The notes under the pieces were generated by a model. It was not told where the DNA came from. It saw only the letters and a list, made by a program, of their open reading frames with translations, and ran no database searches. Source: a bacterium (GTDB lineage Bacteria; Pseudomonadota; Alphaproteobacteria; Rhizobiales; Aestuariivirgaceae). Taken from it: DNA of 51,034 nucleotides. Below, one piece after another: positions 23,457 through 32,864 of the stretch (position 1 is its first letter; each line of letters begins with the position of its first letter). Location: contig JALHQC010000025.1 of the NCBI GenBank assembly GCA_022842165.1, forward strand, positions 1 to 51,034, read 5' to 3'. The translations under genes were made by a program, and so were the position numbers.

Positions 23457-25555
23457 CATTGACGAAGACCGCCGGCGTTAAGCCGCCCCGTGCCGAGAAG
23501 CGTCAGCGACTCGAAACCTGGCACGGATATGAAAAGCGCGATGACTATCACTGGCTAAAGGCCGAGAACTGGCAGGAGGTGATGCACGACCCAGCGCTTC
23601 TGCCGCAGGATATCCGCGACTTTCTCGAAGGCGAGAATGCCTTCCACGAAGCCGTGATGGCGGATACGAAGGACCTTCAGGACAAGCTGTTCGCCGAGAT
23701 GAAGGGACGCATCAAGGAAGATGATTCCTCGGTGCCCGCACCCGATGGGCCCTATGATTACTATTCGTCCTTCGTGAAGGGCGGGCAGCATCCGCGCTAT
23801 GCGCGGAAGCCGCGCGGCAGCGAGGGGCCGGAGGAACTGCTGCTCGACGGCAATGAACTGGCCAAGGGCCGCGAGTATTTCCGCTTCGGCGGAATTGCGA
23901 TGACGCCGGACCACAGGCTTGCCGCCTGGTCCTTCGATGGCAATGGCTCGGAATTCTACGAACTCCGCGTGCGCGACACGGCGAGCGGGCAGGACAGCGC
24001 GGATATACTCGAGAACACCGCCGGCGGGGCCACGTGGGCTGCCGACGGGAAAAGCTTCTTCTATACGCTGCAGGACGACAATCACCGGCCGCTGAAGACC
24101 TTTCTTCACAGGCTCGGAACGCCGCAGCCGGAAGATGTTCTCGTCTATGAGGAAAAGGACACCGGCATGTTCACCGGTGTGGGCAAGACCAATTCCGACA
24201 AATACATAATCATCGACATTCACGATCACGACACGTCGGAGCTGTGGCTCATTGACGCCGAGAAGCCCGAAGCCGCGCCGAAACTGATCGCGCCGCGCGT
24301 GCCGGGCATCGAGTATGACATCGAGCACTGGAACGACCGCTTCATCATCAAGACCAACATCGATGATGCGGAGGACTACAAGATCGTCACCGCGCCGGTG
24401 AGCGACCCTGCCCCAGGGAACTGGACGGATCTCGTGCCGCACCGGCCGGGGGTGTTTCTCGTCGGCCATATCGTGCTCAAGAACTGGCTCATCCGCATGG
24501 AGCGCGAGAATGCGCTGCCGCGCATCGTGGTTCGCGACATGAACACGGGCGAGGAACATGCGATCGCCTTCGACGAGGAAGCCTATTCGCTGGGCTTCGG
24601 CGAAATGCGCGAATACGACACCGACACGCTGCGCTTCAGCTATTCCTCGATGACGACGCCGGCGCAGGTGTTCGACTACAACATGCGCGACCGCACGCGC
24701 GTATTGCGCAAGATGCAGGAGGTGCCAAGCGGGCATAACCCTGCGGATTACGTGACGAAGCGCGTGCTGGCACCGGCCCATGATGGCGAGACGATACCGG
24801 TAACGCTGCTCTATCGCCGGTCGACACCACTCGACGGTTCGGCACCGTTGTGGCTCTATGGCTATGGGTCCTATGGCATCTCGATGCCGGCGGGGTTCAA
24901 CACCAACATCCTGTCATTGGCGGATCGCGGCTTCATCTATGCCATCGCCCATATCCGCGGCGGCCAGGAGAAGGGGCGGCGCTGGTACAAGACCGGAAAG
25001 CTCGAGCACAAGGCCAACACCTTCCGCGACTTCATTTCCTGTGCCGGGCACCTGGTCGCTTCGGGCCTGACGCGGAAAGGCAATATCGTGGCGCAGGGCG
25101 GCAGTGCGGGCGGCATGCTGATGGGGGCCGTCGTCAACATGGCGCCGGACCTGTTCCGCGGCATCGTGGCGGAGGTTCCCTTCGTCGATGTCTTGTCGAC
25201 CATGCTCGACGACACGCTGCCGCTGACACCGCCCGAATGGCCCGAGTGGGGAAACCCCAGGGCCGACAAGGCGGCCTACGAGACCATCGCCGCCTATTCG
25301 CCCTATGACCGTATCGAAGCGAAACCCTACCCCCATATCCTGGCGGTGGGCGGCCTCACCGATCCGCGCGTGACCTATTGGGAGCCCGCGAAATGGGTGG
25401 CGAAACTTCGCGAGATGAAGACCGACGACAATCTCTTGCTGTTGAAAACCAACATGGGGGCCGGCCATGGCGGCGCTTCCGGCCGTTTCGACCGGCTGAA
25501 GGAAGTGGCCTTCGTCTATGCTTTCGGCATGAAAGTCGTGGGTCTGGCGGGGTGA
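23453..25555 (+). CDS. Oligopeptidase B-like serine peptidase (S9 family)
   Basis: This 700-residue enzyme has an N-terminal seven-bladed propeller (about 70-420) and a C-terminal alpha/beta hydrolase. The catalytic Ser551 is in GGSAGG, Asp637 in LTDPRVTYWEPAKW and His672 in GHGG, the triad of oligopeptidase B, which cleaves short peptides after basic residues. RGGQEKGRRWYKTGK before the nucleophile is typical. No signal peptide is visible, so it acts in the cytoplasm. Its start overlaps the msrB stop, pointing to co-expression in protein repair and peptide turnover. Confidence 0.93.
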   Translation: MTLTKTAGVKPPRAEKRQRLETWHGYEKRDDYHWLKAENWQEVMHDPALLPQDIRDFLEGENAFHEAVMADTKDLQDKLFAEMKGRIKEDDSSVPAPDGPYDYYSSFVKGGQHPRYARKPRGSEGPEELLLDGNELAKGREYFRFGGIAMTPDHRLAAWSFDGNGSEFYELRVRDTASGQDSADILENTAGGATWAADGKSFFYTLQDDNHRPLKTFLHRLGTPQPEDVLVYEEKDTGMFTGVGKTNSDKYIIIDIHDHDTSELWLIDAEKPEAAPKLIAPRVPGIEYDIEHWNDRFIIKTNIDDAEDYKIVTAPVSDPAPGNWTDLVPHRPGVFLVGHIVLKNWLIRMERENALPRIVVRDMNTGEEHAIAFDEEAYSLGFGEMREYDTDTLRFSYSSMTTPAQVFDYNMRDRTRVLRKMQEVPSGHNPADYVTKRVLAPAHDGETIPVTLLYRRSTPLDGSAPLWLYGYGSYGISMPAGFNTNILSLADRGFIYAIAHIRGGQEKGRRWYKTGKLEHKANTFRDFISCAGHLVASGLTRKGNIVAQGGSAGGMLMGAVVNMAPDLFRGIVAEVPFVDVLSTMLDDTLPLTPPEWPEWGNPRADKAAYETIAAYSPYDRIEAKPYPHILAVGGLTDPRVTYWEPAKWVAKLREMKTDDNLLLLKTNMGAGHGGASGRFDRLKEVAFVYAFGMKVVGLAG

Positions 25556-25631
25556 TCGGGCGACCTGGCCCAGCCTCTACTCTCCCATAGGTTGTTGTCT
25601 CGCCCATGTGTAGAGTGTTACATATTGGGAC

Positions 25632-25934
25632 ATGGAGCTGGACCGCGAGGGCGAAGATCACAGCGAGAGGGCGTTGGCCGAACTCTCGACGCTGATTTGC
25701 GACCTGCTGCTGCGGGATGCCGCGGTGGTCGATGGCGGATCGCACCTCGAAATCCACCTGAGCCGCAATGATCTTCAACAGAAGATGGTCAGTGTGCTCG
25801 GCGATTCGATCGCCGACCTGCCGAAAGACCGCCTCGTGGCCTTGCTGATCAGCAAGGTGCGGCAGGAACGCCGCCAGAATGGCCAGTCGGTGTTGACCGA
25901 CAACGAGCTTCCGCCGGGATTTTCCTCCAACTGA
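25632..25934 (+). CDS. Hypothetical protein, 100 residues
   Basis: A small acidic protein I do not recognise. It begins MELDREGEDHSERALAELS and is predicted mostly helical, with ICDLLLRDAAVVDGG, a short strand LEIHLSRNDL and a basic stretch KVRQERRQNGQ. There is no signal, membrane segment or cysteine cluster. It is 76 bases after the oligopeptidase gene with a short AT-rich leader (gttacatattgggac) that could hold its own promoter. Codon choice fits the genome. Confidence 0.55.
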   Translation: MELDREGEDHSERALAELSTLICDLLLRDAAVVDGGSHLEIHLSRNDLQQKMVSVLGDSIADLPKDRLVALLISKVRQERRQNGQSVLTDNELPPGFSSN

Positions 25935-25953
25935 AGCCTTCGCCGCCGATCCT

Positions 25954-26595
25954 TCAGGAGCGCCCGGCGATGGCAGCGGCTGCGCCGGCCGAGACGCGAA
26001 GGCCGTTCCAGGCCGTTGCGGGCTTTTCGGGTATGATCGTGTCGATCAGCTGCATCACCGTCTGGCCATAGCTGGCGCTGCGGGTCACAAGCTGCACCAT
26101 GAGGAGGCCGTTGATCAGCACGCTCAACTGGCTGGCGATCGACTCGGCATCGCCGTAGCCATCGCGGGCCAACTCATCGGCGAACCACTGCTCGAGGTCG
26201 CGCAGCGCGGTGGCGACGATCTGGTGCACGGGATGGCCCTGCATGTTGCCGAGTTCGGCTGTCATGCGGATGAAGCAGCAGCCTTTCCAGTGCGGATCCG
26301 CGGCCGCTGTCGCAATGCCTGCGAAAATGCTCGCGATCCGCTGCCTGGCGGTCGCATCTGGGCCGCAGGCATCCGCCCAGCGGCGGTAGCGGTCGACATA
26401 ATGGGGCCGCTGGTGCTCGACGAGGGACGCCAGGAAATGATCCTTGCTCGGGAAATGCGTGTAGAAGGCGCGCTTGGTGATGCCGGCCCTTTCGCTGATC
26501 CGCTCGAGGCACAGGCTCGACAGGCTCTCGTTCGAAACGATGCCGATCGCCTCATCGAGAATGCGCTGGCGCGTGGCAATGCCGCTTCTTGGCAT
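25954..26595 (-). CDS. TetR-family transcriptional regulator
   Basis: A 213-residue regulator. The N-terminal helix-turn-helix covers about 8-55, with ERISERAGITKRAFYTHFPS and KDHFLASLVEHQ, the TetR recognition region. The C-terminal ligand domain resembles the TetR_C group in which HWKGCCFIRMTAELGN occurs, with adjacent cysteines. It diverges from a small gene at 26714, and the 118-base space holds GAAT-A-ATTC (26620-26628), a possible half of an operator. The ligand is unknown. Confidence 0.92.
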   Translation of the reverse strand: MPRSGIATRQRILDEAIGIVSNESLSSLCLERISERAGITKRAFYTHFPSKDHFLASLVEHQRPHYVDRYRRWADACGPDATARQRIASIFAGIATAAADPHWKGCCFIRMTAELGNMQGHPVHQIVATALRDLEQWFADELARDGYGDAESIASQLSVLINGLLMVQLVTRSASYGQTVMQLIDTIIPEKPATAWNGLRVSAGAAAAIAGRS

Positions 26596-26713
26596 GAGCG
26601 TTCCTTCCGCTTGAGATTAGAATAATTCATTCCGCGTGATTTAATTGCACCCTACAGTGTATTTGGGGTTTTTGCCAGTGCGGATATGCGCCTTTTGCAT
26701 GAAGGAGACTCAC

Positions 26714-26983
26714 ATGCACCGCCACGAACAAGCCATCGAATATCTTGCCGCGCTGACCGGTTCAGCCCTGATGACCGACAGGTCGAGCTCCCTGTCGCCC
26801 GATGCCATCACGTTTCCCGGAAGCACCAGCCAGTTCGAGGACCTGCTGTTCCGCTCGCTCAATGCAGCGCTGAACGTGATGCCCTATCAGTATCTGCTCG
26901 ACATCGCGCTGCACATGCAGCGTGAAGACATGCGCGCCCGCGGCCTTGTGATGCCGGACGTCTTATCCCTGCGAGCCGCCTGA
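26714..26983 (+). CDS. Hypothetical protein, 89 residues, divergent from TetR
   Basis: This small soluble protein begins MHRHEQAIEYLAALTGS and contains a helical segment FEDLLFRSLNAALNVMPYQY and LDIALHMQREDMRARG. I do not recognise it. The ATG at 26714 has AAGGAGA 7 bases before it, so I prefer it over upstream in-frame starts. Divergence from the TetR gene makes it a likely target of that regulator. Confidence 0.6.
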   Translation: MHRHEQAIEYLAALTGSALMTDRSSSLSPDAITFPGSTSQFEDLLFRSLNAALNVMPYQYLLDIALHMQREDMRARGLVMPDVLSLRAA

Positions 26984-27038
26984 AAACGCCGCCTTTTACG
27001 CCAGTTTGCAGCTGCGGCCATCTGTACTATGGATGGCC

Positions 27039-27590
27039 ATGCTCATCGACCGCCTCAAGGCGACGCTGCTCCTCGTCGATATCCAGGAGCGCCTGCTTCC
27101 CGCCATGGCCGGCGGGGAGGACGCGCTGAAGCGCTGCTCCATCCTGCTCAAGGCCGCCAGGGCGCTGGACCTGCCGGTGACGGTTTCCGAGCAATATCCA
27201 AAGGGGCTGGGGCCAACGGTTGCGGCGTTGAAGGAAGAGGCTGGCACGGCGGCCAGGTTCGAGAAGCTGGACTTTTCCTGCTGGAAGGATGCCGCCCTCA
27301 AGGACCACATGATCGGCCATCACGAACGGCAGCGGCCGCTGGTCCTCCTCGCCGGCATCGAGGCCCATGTCTGCGTGCTGCAGACGGCGATTGATCTTGC
27401 ACAGGCGGGGTTCGGCGTCTTCGCGGTGGCAGACGCCATGGCCTCGCGCGCGCCCTCGTCCCATGCCCTGGCGCTGGACCGCATGCGGCAGAATGCCGTT
27501 TCGGTGGTGAATACGGAAATGGTGGTGTTCGAACTTCTGAAACAGGCGGGAACGGCGGAGTTCAAGACGCTGTCGGCGCTTGTGCGTTGA
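27039..27590 (+). CDS. Isochorismatase-like cysteine hydrolase
   Basis: A 183-residue alpha/beta hydrolase of the isochorismatase/nicotinamidase family. The catalytic Asp is in LLLVDIQERL, the Lys is probably in RFEKLDFSCW, and the nucleophilic Cys is in GIEAHVCVLQTAIDL. This resembles the YcaC-like group of unknown substrate. Two in-frame ATGs (27033, 27039) are close; the downstream one gives MLIDRLKATLLLVD. It precedes gcdH with an 83-base space. Confidence 0.88.
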   Translation: MLIDRLKATLLLVDIQERLLPAMAGGEDALKRCSILLKAARALDLPVTVSEQYPKGLGPTVAALKEEAGTAARFEKLDFSCWKDAALKDHMIGHHERQRPLVLLAGIEAHVCVLQTAIDLAQAGFGVFAVADAMASRAPSSHALALDRMRQNAVSVVNTEMVVFELLKQAGTAEFKTLSALVR

Positions 27591-27673
27591 TGTCCAAGAA
27601 ACCGGTCATTTCGCCGAATTGACTTTTGCGGGCGGCGTTGCTCATTAGGGCCCGATTTCAAGGAGTGTTTTCG

Positions 27674-28852
27674 ATGGCTGCTGCCGAATTCAACTGGGAA
27701 GACCCGCTCGACCTCGAAGCCCAACTGAGCGACGAGGAGCGGATGATCCGCGATGCCGCGCGGGCTTTCGCGCAGGACAAGCTGCAACCGCGGGTGAAGT
27801 CGGCCTTCCGCGACGAACGCTTCGACCGCGAGATCATGAACGAGATGGGCGAGATGGGCTTTCTCGGCGTGATGACCTCGACGGAGTTCGGCGGTTCGGG
27901 CCTCGGCTATGTGGCCTATGGGCTGGTGGCGCGCGAGGTGGAGCGGGTCGACAGTGGCTACCGCTCGGCCATGAGCGTGCAGAACTCGCTCGTCATGCAT
28001 CCGATCGAGGCCTATGGCACGGCGGCACAGAAGCAGAAGTACCTGCCGAAGCTGGCGACGGGCGAATGGGTGGGCTGCTTCGGCCTGACCGAGCCCGATG
28101 CGGGTTCCGACCCCGGCGGCATGAAGACCAAGGCCAGAAAGGTCGACGGCGGCTACATCCTGAACGGCTCCAAGACGTGGATCTCGAATTCGCCTATCGC
28201 GGATGTGGCGGTGGTTTGGGGCAAGACCGAGGATGGCATCATCCGCGGCTTCGTCGTCGAGCGCGGCATGAAGGGCTTTTCGACACCCGCCATCGAGGGC
28301 AAGATCTCGCTCCGCGCCTCGATCACCGGCGAGATCGTGCTGGAGAATGTGGAAGTACCGGAGGATGCGCTGCTGCCAAATGCGAAGGGGCTGGGCGGAC
28401 CGTTCGGCTGCCTCAACAAGGCGCGCTATGGCATTGCCTGGGGCGTGATGGGTGCAGCGGAAGACTGCTGGCACCGGGCGCGGCAATATACGCTCGACCG
28501 GAAGCAGTTCGGCAAGCCCCTGGCTGCGAACCAGCTCGTCCAGAAGAAGCTTGCCGACATGCAGACCGAGATCGCGCTTGGCCTTCAGGGCTGCATGGCG
28601 CTGGGCCGCGGGCTCGAGCGCGGTTCATTGGCGCCGCCCGCCATTTCGCTGATGAAGCGCAACAATTGCGGCAAGGCGCTGGATGTGGCCCGCATGGCGC
28701 GCGACATGCACGGCGGCAATGGCATTTCGGAAGAGTATCACGTGATCCGCCATATGGTGAACCTCGAGACGGTGAACACCTATGAGGGCACGCATGACGT
28801 CCACGCGCTGATTTTGGGCCGCGCGCAGACGGGGCTTCAGGCGTTCCAGTGA
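27674..28852 (+). CDS. gcdH: Glutaryl-CoA dehydrogenase
   Basis: This 392-residue FAD enzyme oxidises and decarboxylates glutaryl-CoA to crotonyl-CoA in lysine and tryptophan breakdown. Family features are [17 protein letters not shown] near 100-115 (substrate carboxylate contact region), [17 protein letters not shown] (flavin region) and the catalytic base E372 in [15 protein letters not shown], which matches human Glu370. The start at 27674 follows ggagtgttttcg. Its TGA overlaps the GTG of the next gene. Confidence 0.94.
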   Translation: MAAAEFNWEDPLDLEAQLSDEERMIRDAARAFAQDKLQPRVKSAFRDERFDREIMNEMGEMGFLGVMTSTEFGGSGLGYVAYGLVAREVERVDSGYRSAMSVQNSLVMHPIEAYGTAAQKQKYLPKLATGEWVGCFGLTEPDAGSDPGGMKTKARKVDGGYILNGSKTWISNSPIADVAVVWGKTEDGIIRGFVVERGMKGFSTPAIEGKISLRASITGEIVLENVEVPEDALLPNAKGLGGPFGCLNKARYGIAWGVMGAAEDCWHRARQYTLDRKQFGKPLAANQLVQKKLADMQTEIALGLQGCMALGRGLERGSLAPPAISLMKRNNCGKALDVARMARDMHGGNGISEEYHVIRHMVNLETVNTYEGTHDVHALILGRAQTGLQAFQ

Positions 28853-29313
28853 CGGCGGTTGTCATCACCATCGCCGATCCGGCGGAGGCGTCCGTCCGTG
28901 TACTGATCGATGAGCTCGACCAGTACATGATTCCGCTCTATCCGGCGGAGAGCAATCATCTGCTCGACATCGAGACGCTGCGCCAGCCGGAGATGCGGTT
29001 TTTCTCAGCCATTGTGGGTGAAGACGTGATGGGCTGCGGCGGGTGCTGGCTGCATGGGGATTATGCCGAGATCAAGCGCGTCTATGTGAGCCCCAAGGCG
29101 CGCGGGCTGGGGCTGGCGCGAAAGCTGATGCAGCGGATCGAGGACGAGGCGCGGGGTTGTGGCAAGATGATCGCGCGGCTTGAAACCGGCATTCACCAGC
29201 CCGAGGCCATTGGGCTTTATCGGGCGCTCGGCTATGCCGACCGTGGGCCGTTCGGCGGCTACGGGCCGGACCCGAACAGCGTGTTCATGGAAAAAGCGCT
29301 CGCCACGGATTAG
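28849..29313 (+). CDS. GNAT-family N-acetyltransferase
   Basis: A 154-residue acetyltransferase with the acetyl-CoA pyrophosphate loop in [17 protein letters not shown] and the C-terminal [18 protein letters not shown] typical of the family. It starts with GTG overlapping the gcdH stop (GTGA), so it is translationally coupled to that gene. The substrate is unknown. Its 3' end overlaps the convergent TSUP gene by 29 bases. Confidence 0.9.
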   Translation: MTAVVITIADPAEASVRVLIDELDQYMIPLYPAESNHLLDIETLRQPEMRFFSAIVGEDVMGCGGCWLHGDYAEIKRVYVSPKARGLGLARKLMQRIEDEARGCGKMIARLETGIHQPEAIGLYRALGYADRGPFGGYGPDPNSVFMEKALATD

Positions 29314-30058
29314 CGGGGTCAAGCAGCAGGCGGATCGCCATGCCGATGCAGACGATGACCAGCAGCGGGCGGATGAGCCTCGCGCCATGGGAAATCGCAA
29401 GCCTGGTTCCGAGTTGCGCCCCGAGGATCTGTCCTGCCCCCATCGCCAGGCCGACGAGCCAGACGATCTTGCCCGAGACTGCGAAGGTCAGCAGCGCCGC
29501 GAAGTTGGATGTGAAATTCAAAAGCCGCGTATGGGCGGATGCGCGGACGACGCCATAGCCCAGCAAAGTGACGAAGCCCAGCAGGTAGAACGAGCCCGCC
29601 CCCGGCCCGAATATGCCGTCATAGAATCCAACCGCGGGGGACACGGTTGCGGTGAAACGCTGCTTCGAGATGCGGGGCTTGGCATCCTCGTTCGAGAGCT
29701 TTTTCGTCATCGCGAAATATGCGGCCATGACGATCAGCAGCACGGGCATGAGGGCGGCCAGAAGCGACAGCGGCGCATATTTGACCGCAAGCACGCCTGC
29801 CACGGCGCCGGCGAAGGCGGTCATCATCATCGGCAGGCTGGCGCGGAAATCGATATGGCGCTGCCTGGCGTAGGCAATGACGGATGACCCCGTACCGAAG
29901 CTGCCTTGCAGCTTGTTGGTGGCGAGCGCGGCGACGGGATCGAGCCCCGCCAGCAGCAGGGACGGCAGTACCAGCAGCCCGCCGCCGCCCGCAATGGCAT
30001 CGACGATGCCCGCTACGAAGGCAACGCCCGCGAGGATGGCGACGATGTCGAAATCCAT
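29285..30058 (-). CDS. TSUP-family (TauE/SafE) membrane transporter
   Basis: A 257-residue inner membrane protein with about eight hydrophobic helices. GIVDAIAGGGGLLVLPSLL and GFYDGIFGPGAGSFYLLGF are the two repeat signatures of the TSUP family, which moves sulfite, sulfonates or other organic anions. The substrate is not evident. It lies 7 bases after the bicupin gene on the same strand and probably forms an operon with it. Confidence 0.93.
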   Translation of the reverse strand: MDFDIVAILAGVAFVAGIVDAIAGGGGLLVLPSLLLAGLDPVAALATNKLQGSFGTGSSVIAYARQRHIDFRASLPMMMTAFAGAVAGVLAVKYAPLSLLAALMPVLLIVMAAYFAMTKKLSNEDAKPRISKQRFTATVSPAVGFYDGIFGPGAGSFYLLGFVTLLGYGVVRASAHTRLLNFTSNFAALLTFAVSGKIVWLVGLAMGAGQILGAQLGTRLAISHGARLIRPLLVIVCIGMAIRLLLDPANPWRALFP

Positions 30059-30065
30059 GAAGGTG

Positions 30066-30803
30066 CTAGGTCTTCGGCTGGAAGATCACGAAAATCTTGC
30101 GGAGGTAGCCTTCGGATTTCCAGGCATTCGGCGTGCCAAGCGGCACGAAGAAGGTGTCGCCCGCCTTGAAGGTTTGCACAGTTCCCGCACCATCATCCAT
30201 GGTGACGGTGCCTTCGAGAAGGTGCATCAGTTCGTGGCGGGGAAAATCGATCAGCTTCCTCGTGTAGCCCGTCGTACCCCAGATGCCGATGTTGAGCTGG
30301 CCGGTCGCGTCGGTGAAATAGTCATGTGCGTGCTGGGTTGGCACGGGCGACAGCAATACGGCCTCGGTCGGGGGCGTGGAGGGTTCGAGCTTCACGGCGG
30401 GATCGATCCTGATCGTCTTGAGCGGACCCTCGTTCTTCAGCCCCGAAGCATCGTCGTGGATCACGAAGAACTTCTTCACATAACCCGGTTGGGTCCAGCG
30501 GCAGCGCAGGCCCTTGGGGATGATGAAGCTTTCGCCCGCCTTGATCGAGACCGTGCGGCCCTCCTCGACCATCACCACCTCGCCTTCGAGGACGATCATG
30601 AACTCGTTCACCGGATAATCCATCCAGTGGCTTTCATTGGCGCCCTGCTCCCAGATGCCGGCGCTGAGGCCCAGGGCCTTGTCCTCGAACCAGGCATGGC
30701 CGCTGTGGGCGCGGGTTCCGGTGGCGATCTCGGCCTCGGAGAATTCCGGCCAGGGCTGCATTTTTGCGTTACGGTCGAAGGGGATAATGGCAGGCTTGGA
30801 CAT
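30066..30803 (-). CDS. Two-cupin domain protein
   Basis: A 245-residue protein with two cupin barrels. The first (about 30-115) has WMDYPVNEFMIVLEGEVVM and AGESFIIPKGL; the second (about 145-240) has IDFPRHELMHLLEGTVTMDD and AGDTFFVPLGTPNAW. These carry the conserved Gly, Glu/His and Pro of the cupin metal-binding motifs, with some His replaced. It may be a small-molecule binding or isomerase-type protein. It is divergent from sodB and precedes the TSUP gene by 7 bases. Confidence 0.9.
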   Translation of the reverse strand: MSKPAIIPFDRNAKMQPWPEFSEAEIATGTRAHSGHAWFEDKALGLSAGIWEQGANESHWMDYPVNEFMIVLEGEVVMVEEGRTVSIKAGESFIIPKGLRCRWTQPGYVKKFFVIHDDASGLKNEGPLKTIRIDPAVKLEPSTPPTEAVLLSPVPTQHAHDYFTDATGQLNIGIWGTTGYTRKLIDFPRHELMHLLEGTVTMDDGAGTVQTFKAGDTFFVPLGTPNAWKSEGYLRKIFVIFQPKT

Positions 30804-30837
30804 GGGTGCACCTCTCGTCTGACCATAGCGTCCTTCC

Positions 30838-30866
30838 TTGCGCGTTCAAGCTCAAGCGACTAGATA
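30838..30866 (+). promoter_or_regulatory. Candidate sigma-70-type promoter of sodB
   Basis: TTGCGC (30838-30843) and TAGATA (30861-30866) are separated by 17 bases and lie about 30 bases before the sodB start. The match to consensus is partial. A strong Shine-Dalgarno (ggaggaac) follows just before the ATG. Confidence 0.3.
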
Positions 30867-30894
30867 AGGCGTTCAATTTCATGGAGGAACGAAC

Positions 30895-31494
30895 ATGGCT
30901 CTCGAACTGCCCGCCCTGCCCTATGCCTATGACGCGCTGGCCCCCTACATGTCGAAGGAAACCCTCGAGTTCCACCACGACAAGCATCACATGGCCTATG
31001 TGACCAACGGCAACAACGCGTTGAAGGATTCGCCGCTGGCCTCGAAGTCGATCGAGGAGATCTGCAAGGCGGCTTATGCCGAGAAGAGCGCGCCGCTCAT
31101 CAACAATGTGGGCCAGCATTACAACCACATTCATTTCTGGATGTGGATGAAGCCCAATGGCGGCGGCAAGAAGCTGCCCTCGCGGCTGCAGGCGGCGGTC
31201 GACAGCGATCTCGGCGGCTATGACAAGATGCGCGCCGATTTCGTGCAGGCAGGCCTTACCCAGTTCGGTTCCGGCTGGTGCTGGATCGCCAAGAAGGACG
31301 GCAAACTCACGATCACCAAGACGCCCAATGGCGAAAACCCGCTGATGCATGGGGCTTCGCCCATCCTCGGCTGCGATGTCTGGGAGCACAGCTACTACAT
31401 CGACTATCGCAACCTCCGTCAGAAATACCTCGAGGCATTTGTCGACAATCTCGTCAACTGGGACCACGTGGACGAGATGTTCTCCAAGGCCTGA
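30895..31494 (+). CDS. sodB: Superoxide dismutase, Fe/Mn family (Fe-like)
   Basis: This 199-residue enzyme dismutates superoxide in the cytoplasm. Metal ligands are H27, H78 (QHYNHIHFW), D161 and H165 (DVWEHSYYIDY). Gln74 in GQHYNH lies where Fe-type enzymes keep the active-site glutamine, so iron or cambialistic use is likely. An ATGGAGGAACGAAC leader gives a strong ribosome site. It heads a tight run with a CFA-synthase-like gene, M20 and M19 hydrolases. Confidence 0.95.
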   Translation: MALELPALPYAYDALAPYMSKETLEFHHDKHHMAYVTNGNNALKDSPLASKSIEEICKAAYAEKSAPLINNVGQHYNHIHFWMWMKPNGGGKKLPSRLQAAVDSDLGGYDKMRADFVQAGLTQFGSGWCWIAKKDGKLTITKTPNGENPLMHGASPILGCDVWEHSYYIDYRNLRQKYLEAFVDNLVNWDHVDEMFSKA

Positions 31495-31502
31495 TCCGAA
31501 AG

Positions 31503-32864
31503 GTGACGCCAGCACAGAACGAAAGGCTGGGGCGCGCAAGCCGCGCCCTGGCCCAACTCGTTTCAGCCAAGAGCGGCGGGCAGATCGCCTTCAGGCTGTG
31601 GACTGGCGAAGTGGTGGGCGTGCCACCGGAGGACGGCAAGCCGCCGTTCGAAATCCGCATCTCCTCTCCTGCCGCCCTGCGGCAGCTGATCCTGAAGCCG
31701 GGGATCGAATCGGCAGCACAGCTCTATGCGGCGGGCGATTTCGATTTCGGTGACGTGCATCCGATCGAGCTTCTGAAGCGGGTCGATCATACGAGGTTCA
31801 GCCGCAAGCTCGACTGGCGCGAGAAGCTTGCTGCCGCGCGCTCGGTCATTCCCATCATCCGGCATGGCGGACGGTATGCCGACCCCATGGCTTTCAAGGG
31901 CCAGGCCGGCAGATTTGCCGGCAAGGACAGGGACGACAAGTCCCTCATCAATTTTCACTACGATCTGTCGAACCGGTTCTATGAACTCTTCCTCGGAGAG
32001 GAACTGGCCTATTCCTGCGGCTACTACGAGCGCGCCGATGCAAGCCTCGACGAGGCGCAGCAAGCCAAGCACGACCTGATCTGCCGCAAGCTCAGGCTGG
32101 CGCCGGGCCTCAAGCTGTTCGATACCGGATGCGGCTGGGGCGGGCTCATCTGCCATGCCGCGAAGAACTTCGGCGTGAAGGCGCATGGGGTGACCCTTTC
32201 GAAGGAGCAGCACGCCTATGCGACGGCCAAGATCGCCCGCATGGGGCTGGAGGATCGCGTCACCGTCGAGCTTCGCGACTACCGCTCGGTTGATGCGCCG
32301 GATACCTACGACCGCATCGCGCAGATCGAGATGTTCGAGCATGTGGGAATCGACAATCACGACGATCACTTCCGCCATGTGCACCGCCTGCTCAGGCCGC
32401 GCGGGCTTTACCTGCACCAGGCCTCGACACGGCGGCCGACCTTCGATCTCGCGCGCTTCCGCAAGCCCACGGTCTATCAGCGGTTCACCACGCGCTATAT
32501 CTTTCCGGGCGGCGAGCTCGACTATATCGGGCTCAGCGTCACCAATCTCGAGCGCAACGGCTTCGAGGTTCACGACGTCGAGAACCTGCGCGAGCACTAT
32601 CTGAAGACCGCGGAAGCCTGGGCTGAAAACCTCTGGCGCAACCGCGAGGAAGCGGCGCGCGAAGTGGGCGAGGCGCGGACCCGCATGTGGCTCGCCTATC
32701 TTTCCGCCATCACCATCGCCTTCCGCCGCCTCAACCTCAATGTCTTCCAGACGCTGGCCTCGAAGCGGCGGATCGGCGCTTCGGGCCTGCCGCTCGACCG
32801 GCGCTGGATGACGATGCCGCCCAGCAAGGAGAAAGCCAATGCCGCTGCTCAACCGCGCCGTTGA
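31503..32864 (+). CDS. Cyclopropane-fatty-acyl-phospholipid synthase-like methyltransferase
   Basis: A 453-residue SAM-dependent enzyme that would add a methylene or methyl group to membrane lipid acyl chains. An N-terminal helical domain (about 1-130) precedes the core: INFHYDLSNRFYELFLG, AYSCGYYE and the SAM loop LFDTGCGWGGL, then QIEMFEHVG and YIFPGGELDYI near the end. The GTG at 31503 (VTPAQNERLG) is the likely start, with gaaagg just before it and 8 bases from the sodB stop. It overlaps the next gene by 26 bases. Confidence 0.9.
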   Translation: MTPAQNERLGRASRALAQLVSAKSGGQIAFRLWTGEVVGVPPEDGKPPFEIRISSPAALRQLILKPGIESAAQLYAAGDFDFGDVHPIELLKRVDHTRFSRKLDWREKLAAARSVIPIIRHGGRYADPMAFKGQAGRFAGKDRDDKSLINFHYDLSNRFYELFLGEELAYSCGYYERADASLDEAQQAKHDLICRKLRLAPGLKLFDTGCGWGGLICHAAKNFGVKAHGVTLSKEQHAYATAKIARMGLEDRVTVELRDYRSVDAPDTYDRIAQIEMFEHVGIDNHDDHFRHVHRLLRPRGLYLHQASTRRPTFDLARFRKPTVYQRFTTRYIFPGGELDYIGLSVTNLERNGFEVHDVENLREHYLKTAEAWAENLWRNREEAAREVGEARTRMWLAYLSAITIAFRRLNLNVFQTLASKRRIGASGLPLDRRWMTMPPSKEKANAAAQPRR

